DNA of 40,371 nucleotides, taken from Bacteroidales bacterium (GTDB lineage Bacteria > Bacteroidota > Bacteroidia > Bacteroidales > Tenuifilaceae). Of this stretch, positions 8,874 to 16,643 are shown one piece after another (positions within the stretch are counted from its first letter, which is position 1; each line of letters opens with the position of its first letter). The stretch spans positions 1 through 40,371 of the forward strand of contig DSBV01000088.1 in NCBI GenBank assembly GCA_011045955.1. Direction: 5' to 3'. A program made the translations under genes and the position numbers. The notes under the pieces were generated by a model. That model was given only the letters and a program-made list of their open reading frames with translations. It did not search any database and was not told the origin of the DNA.

Positions 8874-8954
8874 ATGATACAACAATCCAAAACCAATAAT
8901 AATTCCAATTTCAACATTAACCTGTTGAAAGGGGAAGGTTTTGGCGTTTGGTGA
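8874..8954 (+). CDS. Asn-rich leader peptide 1 of asnA
   Basis: A 26-codon ORF runs from ATG 8874 to TGA 8952-8954. Residues 8-16 read NNNSNFNIN, six Asn codons in nine (8895-8921), followed by LLKGEGFGVW and stop. It ends 22 bases before a strong terminator hairpin and lies upstream of asparagine synthetase. That is the arrangement of a ribosome-sensing leader peptide, where translation through Asn codons reports charged tRNA-Asn. There is no Shine-Dalgarno match, as is usual in this phylum. Function is inferred from codon content, position and RNA folding. The peptide itself is not expected to have a role. Confidence 0.8.
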   Translation: MIQQSKTNNNSNFNINLLKGEGFGVW

Positions 8955-8985
8955 ACAAGATACGGTACAAGTTCAAGGCCTTCCT
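8932..8985 (+). promoter_or_regulatory. Antiterminator pairing of asnA attenuator 1
   Basis: Bases 8932-8944 (GGGAAGGTTTTGG) can pair with 8973-8985 (TTCAAGGCCTTCCT without its second-last T repeat; read 8973-8985 directly) as a 13-bp helix including four G-U pairs. The 3' strand of this helix contains the whole 5' arm of the terminator (8977-8985), so the two folds exclude each other. A ribosome stalled on the Asn codons would leave 8932-8944 largely free and favour read-through; one that reaches the stop at 8952 would cover it and favour termination. Confidence 0.75.
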
Positions 8986-9007
8986 AAAACCAGGAAGGCC
9001 TTTTTTG
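8977..9007 (+). terminator. Attenuator terminator 1 of asnA
   Basis: A perfect 9-bp stem, GGCCTTCCT (8977-8985) with AGGAAGGCC (8992-9000), has a 6-base loop and is followed by TTTTTTG. It sits between the two leader peptides and no full-size gene precedes it, so it acts in a leader and not after a gene. Confidence 0.9.
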
Positions 9008-9022
9008 TTTAGCACAAGCAGT

Positions 9023-9115
9023 ATGCAAAAAATCTTGAACAACAATAACAATAATCGTCCACCACCCACCGGGACTGGTTCTGGTATGCCCTGCCCTTCC
9101 CGGTTTAACCGCTGA
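9023..9115 (+). CDS. Asn-rich leader peptide 2 of asnA
   Basis: A 30-codon ORF runs from ATG 9023 to TGA 9113-9115. It begins MQKIL, then has six consecutive Asn codons (9038-9055), then RPPPTGTGSG and MPCPSRFNR. It starts 16 bases after the T-tract of terminator 1 and ends inside terminator 2. The Asn run points to sensing of tRNA-Asn charging, as in leader 1. The Pro-Pro-Pro directly after it could slow the ribosome with its leading edge over the antiterminator strand at 9068-9074; that detail is inference. No other function is apparent. Confidence 0.8.
   Translation: MQKILNNNNNNRPPPTGTGSGMPCPSRFNR
9068..9104 (+). promoter_or_regulatory. Antiterminator pairing of asnA attenuator 2
   Basis: ACCGGGA (9068-9074) is perfectly complementary to TCCCGGT (9098-9104). 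The latter forms part of the terminator 2 hairpin, so the two folds compete. The 5' strand begins 13 bases after the last Asn codon, about where the edge of a ribosome stalled on the Asn run would sit. The helix is shorter than in unit 1, so confidence is lower. Confidence 0.6.
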
Positions 9116-9126
9116 GGGCTTTTTTG
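9093..9126 (+). terminator. Attenuator terminator 2 of asnA
   Basis: GCCCT (9093-9097) pairs with AGGGC (9115-9119), enclosing an inner CGGTTTAACCG hairpin (9101-9111), and TTTTTTG follows. An upstream GCCCT (9088-9092) could pair instead. The structure lies 49 bases before the asnA start codon and overlaps the end of leader peptide 2. Confidence 0.75.
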
Positions 9127-9174
9127 TTAGAAAAAACTAATCAACCTATCAATACTAACTCAAACAACAAACGC

Positions 9175-10182
9175 ATGAAAATTAAAATTTTTGAAACGCA
9201 AACAGGCGACATTTGCCGCTCGGTTGAAACCGAGGATGCTATCACCCTAATCAAGGAAACCTTTCCAAAGCTGCTGACTCAAAAGCTAAACCTGCGACGG
9301 GTAACCGCGCCGCTCATAGTTGAGGCCGGACTAGGCATTAACGACGATTTGAACGGCATAGAAAAACCTGTCAGTTTTACTGCCAGCGCCATTGGCAAAA
9401 GGGTTGAGATTGTGCAATCGCTTGCCAAATGGAAACGATTAACACTTGCCCGTTTGGGATTGCCCTGTGGTAATGGAATATATACCGATATGAATGCGCT
9501 GAGGCCCGATGAAATCCCCGATGCAATTCACTCAATTTACGTTGACCAGTGGGACTGGGAAAAACGCATCGATACATCGGAAAGGAGTGTGGAATACTTC
9601 CGTAAAACAGTCGTAGAGATTTACGCTGCCATTTGCGAAATGGAAATGGTTGTAGCCACTCACGTCGACGGGATTACACCAGAACTGCCAGAAATCATTC
9701 ATTTTTTTCATTCGGCAGAGTTGGAATCGATGTATCCTAACCTCTCGCAGCGAGAGCGCGAAAACGCAATATGCAAGCAGTATGGTGCAGTTTGCATCGA
9801 AGGGATTGGGTACCCCTTAGCCGATGGGAAACCGTCGGATGGCAGAGCTCCCGATTATGACGATTGGTCGACACTCCGCCCTGATGGGTACAGAGGGTTG
9901 AACGGCGATATCCTTGTATGGCATAAACCCCTTGGCATTGCCCTTGAACTCTCGTCGATGGGGATTAGGGTGGATAATGCAGCCCTAATGCTACAACTGC
10001 AAATGCAGGGTTTAGAGAATCGCAGTAGATTGCACTACCATAGCATGCTTCTAAACGGTAAACTTCCACAAAGCATTGGTGGGGGCATAGGGCAATCGCG
10101 ACTATGCATGTTCCTGCTTCGCAAGGTTCACATTGCTCAGGTGCAGGCATCGGTTTGGCCCGAACGAGAAGGGCAAAAGTAA
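9175..10182 (+). CDS. asnA: Aspartate-ammonia ligase (asparagine synthetase A)
   Basis: AsnA makes asparagine from aspartate, ammonia and ATP (giving AMP and PPi) in the cytoplasm. The 335-residue product matches the family in length (about 330) and along its whole sequence: SLAKWKR, YTDMNALRPDE, SIYVDQWDWEK, the RAPDYDDWST block, GLNGDILVW, ELSSMGIRVD and IGGGIGQSR. The fold is related to class II aminoacyl-tRNA synthetases. I chose the ATG at 9175 because MKIKIFETQ sits where family members begin. A TTG at 9124 would add 17 residues (including five Asn) and is less likely. It is preceded by a two-unit Asn leader-peptide attenuator. Heptamer-like repeats (AAAGGTTAAAGG) follow directly after the stop. 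Confidence 0.97.
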   Translation: MKIKIFETQTGDICRSVETEDAITLIKETFPKLLTQKLNLRRVTAPLIVEAGLGINDDLNGIEKPVSFTASAIGKRVEIVQSLAKWKRLTLARLGLPCGNGIYTDMNALRPDEIPDAIHSIYVDQWDWEKRIDTSERSVEYFRKTVVEIYAAICEMEMVVATHVDGITPELPEIIHFFHSAELESMYPNLSQRERENAICKQYGAVCIEGIGYPLADGKPSDGRAPDYDDWSTLRPDGYRGLNGDILVWHKPLGIALELSSMGIRVDNAALMLQLQMQGLENRSRLHYHSMLLNGKLPQSIGGGIGQSRLCMFLLRKVHIAQVQASVWPEREGQK

Positions 10183-10437
10183 AGGTTAAAGGATGTATAT
10201 GCTTATATGTGAATTTACACGATTTTGTAAATACTAAAAAAGTTTCATGGGACTCATTTAATGTCTATAACTCCTCGCCCAAAAAAGCTCACTGAATGAT
10301 TGCGTGCTTTTATTTTAATACAATTTAAATTTATAAGTATCTGTCAAATTATTACCGTTTTATGAGTAAAACTTACATTTTAAACCTTTTTGTTATAAAA
10401 CATCTAAAAATATGAATAAATTAAAATAGATTTACTT
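10183..10437. other. Intergenic region between asnA and ilvE
   Basis: No gene is seen. It opens with a short heptamer-like repeat (AAAGGTTAAAGG, about 10182-10193). A weak, imperfect hairpin with AAAGC (10284-10288) and GCTTT (10306-10310), followed by a T-rich run, may terminate asnA. The rest is AT-rich promoter DNA for ilvE. Confidence 0.4.
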
Positions 10438-10445
10438 TAACTTTG
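10438..10445 (+). promoter_or_regulatory. -7 box for ilvE
   Basis: TAACTTTG matches TAnnTTTG and lies 40 bases before the ilvE ATG in very AT-rich DNA. No good -33 element is visible. Confidence 0.55.
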
Positions 10446-10485
10446 TCATATCACATTATGTACAATTCATAAAACTGTTGGAATC

Positions 10486-11505
10486 ATGCAAAATTTAGAC
10501 TGGAAGAACCTCCCGTTTGGTTACGTAAAAACCAAGTATAACGTTCGATGCTACTACAAGGATGGCAAATGGGGTGAACTTGAGGTATCGGACTCAGAGT
10601 ATATCAGTATACACATGGCTGCCACAGCCTTGCATTACGGGCAGGAGGCCTTTGAGGGGATGAAAGCCTACAGGGGAAAAGACGGAAAGATTCGTCTTTT
10701 CCGTTGGGATGAAAACGCACAGCGATTTCAACACTCAGCTGAGGGGATTTTGATGGCACCTGTACCCAAAGAACTTTTTTACGAAGCCGTGGTTAAGGCC
10801 GTAAAACTAAACGAGGAGTTTGTGCCTCCTTTTGGAACAGGAGCATCGTTGTACATTAGGCCACTCCTTATTGGCTCTGGCGCTGAGGTTGGTGTACGCC
10901 CGGCAAATGAATACATGTTTGTTGTGTTTGTTACTCCTGTAGGCCCTTACTTTAAGGAAGGCTTTAATCCGGTTAAAATTGCCATTGTTCGCGATAGCGA
11001 CCGTGCAGCTCCACTGGGAACAGGTACTTTCAAGGTTGGAGGAAACTACGCTGCCAGCCTAAGAGGAGTTGAAAAAGCTCACAAAGCAGGCTATAACTCA
11101 CCCATGTACCTCGATGCCAAGGAGAAAAAGTATATCGATGAGATTGGTGCAGCAAACTTCTTCGGGATCAAAGACAAAACCTATATCACACCTAAGTCAA
11201 CATCAATATTGGGTTCAATAACCAATAAGAGCATTGCCCAACTAGCCGAGGATATAGGACTTAAAGTGGAACGCAGGCCTGTACCCGTTGATGAACTCGA
11301 AACCTTTGAGGAGGTTGGGGCATGTGGTACAGCAGCAATTATATCACCCATAGGAGAGATTAAGGATTTGGAAACGGGCAAGGTTTACACTTTCTGCAAG
11401 GATGGAAAACCTGGGCCAATCTCAACCAAACTTTACGAAACCCTAGTTGGTATTCAATACGGCGAAATTGAAGACAAGCATGGATGGGTAACCGTGATTG
11501 AGTAA
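10486..11505 (+). CDS. ilvE: Branched-chain amino acid aminotransferase
   Basis: This is a PLP enzyme of fold type IV that interconverts Leu, Ile and Val with their 2-oxo acids using glutamate/2-oxoglutarate. The 339-residue length and motifs fit the larger (BCAT/type II) group: ALHYGQEAFEGMKAYR, SLYIRPLLIG, the PLP lysine Lys183 in GTFKVGGNYAASL, MYLDAKEKKYIDEIGAANFF and EEVGACGTAA near the C-terminus. It appears to be a single-gene unit, with its own -7 box upstream and a two-tier terminator about 110 bases downstream. No leader peptide rich in branched-chain codons was found upstream, unlike asnA. Function is secure from motifs; direction (synthesis or degradation) cannot be told. Confidence 0.95.
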   Translation: MQNLDWKNLPFGYVKTKYNVRCYYKDGKWGELEVSDSEYISIHMAATALHYGQEAFEGMKAYRGKDGKIRLFRWDENAQRFQHSAEGILMAPVPKELFYEAVVKAVKLNEEFVPPFGTGASLYIRPLLIGSGAEVGVRPANEYMFVVFVTPVGPYFKEGFNPVKIAIVRDSDRAAPLGTGTFKVGGNYAASLRGVEKAHKAGYNSPMYLDAKEKKYIDEIGAANFFGIKDKTYITPKSTSILGSITNKSIAQLAEDIGLKVERRPVPVDELETFEEVGACGTAAIISPIGEIKDLETGKVYTFCKDGKPGPISTKLYETLVGIQYGEIEDKHGWVTVIE

Positions 11506-11517
11506 GGTAGATACAGT

Positions 11518-11550
11518 TAAAAGTTAAAGGTTAAAAGATAAGGGTTAAGT
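11518..11550. repeat. Heptamer-like repeat after ilvE
   Basis: GTTAAAAGTTAAAGGTTAAA and further units start about 13 bases after the ilvE stop, resembling the AAGGTTA/AAGGATA tracts elsewhere in the window. Confidence 0.55.
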
Positions 11551-11611
11551 AAGTACGTAGTTTGACTACTATGTAGCAATATTGATAAAAAAATTAAATG
11601 TTTTACGGTAA

Positions 11612-11656
11612 GGCCGGATCAACGGTTCAATCAATGAGCCAATCCGGTTTTGCTTT
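11612..11656 (+). terminator. Two-tier terminator downstream of ilvE
   Basis: The outer stem CCGGAT (11614-11619) with ATCCGG (11642-11647) encloses an inner stem GGTTC (11624-11628) with GAGCC (11636-11640). TTTTGCTTT follows. Confidence 0.7.
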
Positions 11657-11715
11657 AAAGGATAAAAACAAACCTCTCTTTTAAATCCAGGGAGTTTTAA
11701 ACTACTATTTTTTTA

Positions 11716-11723
11716 TATTTTTG
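11716..11723 (+). promoter_or_regulatory. -7 box for the M16 peptidase gene
   Basis: TATTTTTG matches TAnnTTTG, 48 bases before the ATG at 11772. Confidence 0.5.
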
Positions 11724-11771
11724 CAATAATTTAGAATTATTAACTCGTATACTAATGTTAACTATCTAAAT

Positions 11772-14645
11772 ATGAAATTGCTAAAAAATCTCATTGCACT
11801 TGCACTTATAGCCATTGCGCTACAAGCACATGCGCAAACCAACCAAATCAGGCAGTTTACCCTGCCAAACGGACTAACCGTAATACTGGACGAGCAGCAC
11901 GATCAGCCCGAAGTATTTGGATTGATTGCTGTTAAGGCTGGCGGTAAGAATGACCCTGCCGATGCAACCGGTATGGCTCACTACCAAGAACATATGCTTT
12001 TTAAAGGGACAACCACGCTGGGAACCATTGACTGGGAAAAAGAGAAACCTCACATCGACAAGATATTTCAGCTTTACGACTCACTGGGCAAAACCAAAGA
12101 CCCTGAAAAAAGAGCATTAATTCAGAAAGCAATTAACGAAGAGTCCGTTGAAGCCAACAAGTACGCCATACCCAACGAGATGAATAACCTGCTGAATGAA
12201 ATGGGTTCGACCCTAATAAATGCCGGCACAGGTCCTGATTACACCCTATACTACAACAAATTTCCGGCAAGCCAGGTGGAACGCTGGCTCGACCTTTACG
12301 CTCACAGGTTTACGGAACCCGTATTTAGAGGCTTTCAGGCAGAACTCGAAGTTGTGTATGAGGAGAAAAACCTCTACAACGACCAATTCCAAACCCGATT
12401 ATTAGAGGAGTTCCAGAAGTATTTCTTTAAAAATCACCCTTACGGCCAACAAACAATAATTGGCACCATTGAGGATTTGAAAAATCCTTCGCTTACCAAG
12501 ATGTATGAATTCTTCAAAACATACTATGTTCCCAACAACATGGCCCTAATCCTATCGGGCGATTTTAATTCCGAGGAAATTATTCCCATCATTGAAGATA
12601 AATATGGGAAATGGCAACCCCGTGAACTACCTGAGCCCCGCAAATGGTACGAGGCAGCCTTTAACGGACGCGAATTCCATGAGGCAAAACTTAGCCCAAT
12701 TAAGCTTGCAATACTAGGATACCGTGCACCAAACGTAACCGACCCCCGCAAGCCTTTGCTGGATGTTACTACCCGATTACTTAACAATAGTTACTCAACT
12801 GGTTTGCTTGACAAGCTAACGCTCGATGGCAAAATACTTGCAGCACAAGCCATGATGATGCCATACTACGACCACGGAGCAATAATCTTTCTTGTTGTTC
12901 CCAAGGTGGTTGGCCAAAAACTTGAAGATGCTGAAAAATTGGTTCTATCTGAAATTGAGAAACTGAAAAAAGGAGAATTTGACGAGAGCCTATTGGAAGC
13001 GATAAAACTTGAAATTTACCGCTACACCAGCACAAAACTCGAAAATATTCAGAACAGAGCATTAACCCTAAGCGAAGCATTCACACAAGGAAAAAGCATC
13101 GATGAGGTACTAGCCTACCCTGAAAAAGTAAAATCGATAACTAAAACCGATATTGTAGCTATTGCCAACGAGGTTTTTGGACCCAACGACCTTGCCTTTT
13201 ACTCTAAAATGGGCTTCCCCAAAAAGGAAAAGATAGCCAAGCCCGATTTCAAACCACTCCTTTCCAATGCCAATGCCCGCAGTGCCTACGCGCAACACTT
13301 CGACTCAATACCTGTTCGCACTCCCAACTTCCGTTTTATCGATTTTGATAAAAACTTGAAAGTGGTTGAGCTTACCGGTGGACATAAACTTCTATGTGTT
13401 GAAAACCCTAAGAACGATATTTTCTCTTTGAATATTGAGTTTAAAGTTGGTAAAACTACACTGCCATTGCTAGAGTATGTCTCGCAGGGTATGGCATTGG
13501 CCGGAGCTGGCGATTACAATGTAAACCAACTTAAGATGGAATTTGCTAAGCTCGGCTCTTCATATAGTATTTCGGTAAGTGAAACCAAAACTCAAATAAA
13601 CATTTCCGGTGTTGAAAGTAATCTTGAACCAACACTAAAACTTGTAGGAAAACTTATGAGCAATCCTAAACTTGAGCAATCAAAAATTAAGACAATAGTT
13701 GCCAACGAAAAGGCATCGCGTAAAATGGAACGTTCTGAGCCCGATAATGTAGCCAATGCTTTAGTAGAGTATGGCCTTTACGGACAGGAATCGAACTACC
13801 TCAACCGGCTAACCATGAGCCAACTTAAAAAGCTTAAAGCCGAAGAACTTATTGATGCCTTTAAGCAAGCCACAGGCTATTTAGCCACCATCAACTACTG
13901 CGGAAACACTGATAATGATAAGGTATCCAAAGCCATAAGCAATTACTTACCACTTGCATCAAGCCCAAAGATTGACCCTAAACCACTCGATAAACCTGCA
14001 AAGCAATACACCGAAAACACCATACTTTTTGTCAACAAACCAAAGGCACGCCAGAGCAAGATGTTTGTTTTTATAAATGGCGAACCTTTCAAAATGAGCG
14101 ATGCAGCTTACATCGATGCCTTTAACGATTACTTTGGCGGAGGCTTTTCCGGCTTAATGCTCCAGGAGATACGGGAATACCGTTCACTGGCATATGCCAC
14201 AGGAGGCTCGTTCCGCTACCCGCAAGAAAAAGGTAAACCGGTCAACTTTATTGGCTATGTTGGAACCCAATCCGATAAAACGCTAATTGCCATGAAAACT
14301 CTTGATACCCTTATTAGGCAAATGCCAGAAAAACCTGAACGCATTGAGATGATTAAAAGTCATCTGGAGCTATCGGCACAAACAAACCGACCCAGTTTCC
14401 GCAACATTGCATCAACGGTTGAGGCCTGGAAAAGAAGAGGTTTCCACGTTGACCCGCTAATCATCAAATTGCCAATATACCGTGCTTTAACCTGGGAAGA
14501 TATCGATGGCTTTTACAAAAAACGGATAAAAGATAAGCCAACCGCTTACATGATTGTAGGCGACCAGAAAAATATCGACATGAAGAACCTCGCAAAATAC
14601 GGCAAGGTTACTATAATCAGCGAAAAAACTCTTTTCAGCAAGTAA
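11772..14645 (+). CDS. Secreted M16 family metallopeptidase (two-domain)
   Basis: This 957-residue protein starts with a Sec signal peptide (hydrophobic LLKNLIALALIAIALQAHA, likely cleaved after AHA), so it acts in the periplasm or at the outer membrane. The inverted zinc motif HxxEH is His70-Tyr-Gln-Glu73-His74, with the distal Glu supplied by AELEVVYEEKN further on. The length fits tandem M16 halves, the first catalytic and the second (from about residue 520) lacking HxxEH and serving as the closing half, as in pitrilysin/PqqL-like enzymes. Family members degrade peptides inside a closed chamber. The insertion of about 80 residues after the HxxEH motif (DWEKEKPHIDKIFQLYDSL onward) is common in Bacteroidota members. 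It has its own promoter-like box and a strong downstream terminator, so it is likely monocistronic. Confidence 0.92.
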   Translation: MKLLKNLIALALIAIALQAHAQTNQIRQFTLPNGLTVILDEQHDQPEVFGLIAVKAGGKNDPADATGMAHYQEHMLFKGTTTLGTIDWEKEKPHIDKIFQLYDSLGKTKDPEKRALIQKAINEESVEANKYAIPNEMNNLLNEMGSTLINAGTGPDYTLYYNKFPASQVERWLDLYAHRFTEPVFRGFQAELEVVYEEKNLYNDQFQTRLLEEFQKYFFKNHPYGQQTIIGTIEDLKNPSLTKMYEFFKTYYVPNNMALILSGDFNSEEIIPIIEDKYGKWQPRELPEPRKWYEAAFNGREFHEAKLSPIKLAILGYRAPNVTDPRKPLLDVTTRLLNNSYSTGLLDKLTLDGKILAAQAMMMPYYDHGAIIFLVVPKVVGQKLEDAEKLVLSEIEKLKKGEFDESLLEAIKLEIYRYTSTKLENIQNRALTLSEAFTQGKSIDEVLAYPEKVKSITKTDIVAIANEVFGPNDLAFYSKMGFPKKEKIAKPDFKPLLSNANARSAYAQHFDSIPVRTPNFRFIDFDKNLKVVELTGGHKLLCVENPKNDIFSLNIEFKVGKTTLPLLEYVSQGMALAGAGDYNVNQLKMEFAKLGSSYSISVSETKTQINISGVESNLEPTLKLVGKLMSNPKLEQSKIKTIVANEKASRKMERSEPDNVANALVEYGLYGQESNYLNRLTMSQLKKLKAEELIDAFKQATGYLATINYCGNTDNDKVSKAISNYLPLASSPKIDPKPLDKPAKQYTENTILFVNKPKARQSKMFVFINGEPFKMSDAAYIDAFNDYFGGGFSGLMLQEIREYRSLAYATGGSFRYPQEKGKPVNFIGYVGTQSDKTLIAMKTLDTLIRQMPEKPERIEMIKSHLELSAQTNRPSFRNIASTVEAWKRRGFHVDPLIIKLPIYRALTWEDIDGFYKKRIKDKPTAYMIVGDQKNIDMKNLAKYGKVTIISEKTLFSK

Positions 14646-14665
14646 CTCATTGATTTTTATTGATT

Positions 14666-14700
14666 AAAAGGCAGTCTAGGGTTGACTGCCTTTTTCTTTT
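14666..14700 (+). terminator. Intrinsic terminator after the M16 peptidase gene
   Basis: AAAAGGCAGTC (14666-14676) and GACTGCCTTTT (14684-14694) form a long stem around TAGGGTT, followed by more T and C. Confidence 0.9.
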
Positions 14701-14734
14701 TCTTTATCTTTATTGACAAAATTGATGTAAGTAC

Positions 14735-16309
14735 ATGAAACGCAGAACAGGTTATATAGCAATAATTGCAGCATTGCTGATATCGTGCCAGCACAAAGAG
14801 ACTTCGGAACTGGGCAGGACTGCATATCTGGAGGAAATAACCATAAAGCAGCTTCAGGACGGATATCGTGATAAGCGTTTTACCGTGGAACAGGTGGTAG
14901 GCGACTACCTAAAGCGTATTGAACTACTCGATAAAAATGGCCCATGCCTTAACGCGATTATTTCCGTGAATCCCGATGCAATAAAAATAGCCAGGGAGTT
15001 AGATGAGGAATTAGCACAAGGTAAGATTCGTGGTCCACTTCATGGAATACCTGTAATCCTAAAGGATAACATTGACACTCGCGACTCAATACCCACAACA
15101 GCGGGAGCAACTGTACTTAAAAACTCGTATGTTGGACGTGATAGCTGGATTGCTGTAAAGCTTCGCGAAGCAGGGGCAGTTATTATAGCCAAGGCAAACC
15201 TAAGTGAATGGGCTAACTTCAGGGCGAGTCGTTCATCGAGCGGATGGAGCGGGGTTGGCGGGCAAACCCAAAACCCCTACGAACTTGACCGAAACCCCTG
15301 CGGGTCGAGTTCCGGGTCGGGCGTAGCCGTATCGGCTAACCTTTGTGCATTTGCCATTGGCACTGAAACCGATGGTTCAATCATGTGCCCGTCCAATAAT
15401 AACGGGATTGTGGGCTTAAAGCCCACTGTTGGACTTATAAGCCGCAGCGGGATAATACCCATCTCGTTCACCCTGGACACACCAGGCCCCATGTGCCGTT
15501 CCGTTTCCGATGTGGCCTACAGCCTTGGAGCAATGGTTGGCCCCGACCCAAACGATCCCAAAACACTTAACCCCAACGCCAGATTTTATGACGACTACAC
15601 CCAATTCCTCCGACTTGACGGACTAATGGGAAGGCGCATTGGATTCATCACCGATGCATCAGGATTTCATCATAAGGTTGACTCACTTATGCGAAAGGCC
15701 ATAAGCGATTTGCGCCGATTTGGGGCAGAGGTGTTTGAGGTAAGTCTGCCCATACCTCAGGAAGTAAACAACGCGGAGTTTGAGGTGCTGCTCTATGAAT
15801 TCAAGGATGGGCTTAACCGCTACTTTGCCAACCTGGGAGAAAAGGCCGAAGTTAAAAGCTTAGAAGAGCTGATTGCTTTTAACAAAAACGACACCATTGA
15901 GCTACGCCACTTTGACCAACTTCTGCTTGAACTTGCTCAAGGCAAAGGCGATTTGAACTCGCCCGAATACAAAAAAGCACTTGAAACCATGCAAAAAGGC
16001 ATAAGGCAGAATGGAATTGATAAAGTGATGGACGAAAATAAACTCGACCTGCTCATAATTCCAACAGGATCGCCAGCATGGAAAACCGATTTGATTTTAG
16101 GCGACAACTACATTGGTGGTAACACGTCGTATGCCGCCATGGCTGGTTACCCAAGCATTACCGTTCCAATGGGAAATATTGATGGTTTGCCTGTTGGTAT
16201 TTCGTTCATTGGGCGCGCTTGGAGTGAAACAGTACTCATTGAGGCGGCATACTCTTACGAACAAGGAACAAAACACAGGATAAAGCCTAAGTTCAAGGGA
16301 ATGAAATGA
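14735..16309 (+). CDS. Amidase-signature lipoprotein
   Basis: This 524-residue amidase-signature enzyme hydrolyses amide bonds with a Ser-cisSer-Lys triad. Lys110 is in VILKDNID, the cis-Ser is in the GSSSGSG stretch (about residue 192-193), and the nucleophile Ser215 is in ETDGSI. The N-terminus has a lipobox, LLIS before Cys18, so the protein should be lipid-anchored in the periplasm or on the surface. That differs from GatA, which is cytoplasmic and shares the fold. The substrate is not evident from sequence. An imperfect -7 box, TATCTTTA (14705-14712), precedes it, right after the M16 gene terminator. It probably forms its own transcript. Confidence 0.9.
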   Translation: MKRRTGYIAIIAALLISCQHKETSELGRTAYLEEITIKQLQDGYRDKRFTVEQVVGDYLKRIELLDKNGPCLNAIISVNPDAIKIARELDEELAQGKIRGPLHGIPVILKDNIDTRDSIPTTAGATVLKNSYVGRDSWIAVKLREAGAVIIAKANLSEWANFRASRSSSGWSGVGGQTQNPYELDRNPCGSSSGSGVAVSANLCAFAIGTETDGSIMCPSNNNGIVGLKPTVGLISRSGIIPISFTLDTPGPMCRSVSDVAYSLGAMVGPDPNDPKTLNPNARFYDDYTQFLRLDGLMGRRIGFITDASGFHHKVDSLMRKAISDLRRFGAEVFEVSLPIPQEVNNAEFEVLLYEFKDGLNRYFANLGEKAEVKSLEELIAFNKNDTIELRHFDQLLLELAQGKGDLNSPEYKKALETMQKGIRQNGIDKVMDENKLDLLIIPTGSPAWKTDLILGDNYIGGNTSYAAMAGYPSITVPMGNIDGLPVGISFIGRAWSETVLIEAAYSYEQGTKHRIKPKFKGMK

Positions 16310-16600
16310 GTAAAACCCAAATCCGCCAGTTGAAAAAACCAATTAACGAATCGACTAACCGTTTCTCCATATCGATTTAACATGCTCCAATTCCCTCCCA
16401 TTCAACAATTCCTAATCATTCAAAATATTCCTCTTCCAACTCCCACTAACACCTTCGTATTCTGTTTACTCCGATTCATTCCGACTCATTCCCATTCATT
16501 CCTTTATGAATTTATTAATTTATGGTACTTCGGTTGAATATCGAACTATATATATTTGATACTTTTTTATTCGCTAAATTGTTTTGCAACACACTTTTTT
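16310..16600. other. Gene-free stretch with ATTCC-type repeats
   Basis: No gene is seen. The first 50 bases (AAATCCGCCAGTTGAAAAAA and onward) resemble 7094-7130. From about 16385 to 16505 there are many short units of the form (C)ATTCC(G)ACTC, including ATTCCGACTCATTCCCATTC. The rest is AT-rich. Confidence 0.5.
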
Positions 16601-16601
16601 T

Positions 16602-16643
16602 AAAACCTACCTATATGATTTTTAAGAAAAATCATGTAGGTTT
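16602..16643. promoter_or_regulatory. Inverted repeat overlapping the WG gene promoter
   Basis: AAACCTAC (16603-16610) and ATGATTTTT (16615-16623) are mirrored by AAAAATCAT (16627-16635) and GTAGGTTT (16636-16643). This gives a 17-bp inverted repeat with a 3-base loop and a 4-base bulge. Its right end contributes to the TTTG -33 box, so it may be an operator; a transcript hairpin is the alternative. Confidence 0.6.

Noticed and set aside
8666-8899. 77-codon ORF upstream of asnA
   Set aside because: It reads through copy 2 of a dispersed repeat and overlaps the Asn leader peptide in another frame; the protein is low-complexity with no recognisable domain.
9124-10182. asnA starting at TTG 9124
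   Set aside because: The start would fall in the terminator T-run, and family members begin at the position of ATG 9175. Kept only as a finding about the Asn-rich stretch.
10183-10485. A leader peptide with branched-chain codons before ilvE
   Set aside because: Short ORFs there (such as one from the ATG near 10193) show no Ile, Leu or Val codon run and no strong terminator just before ilvE.
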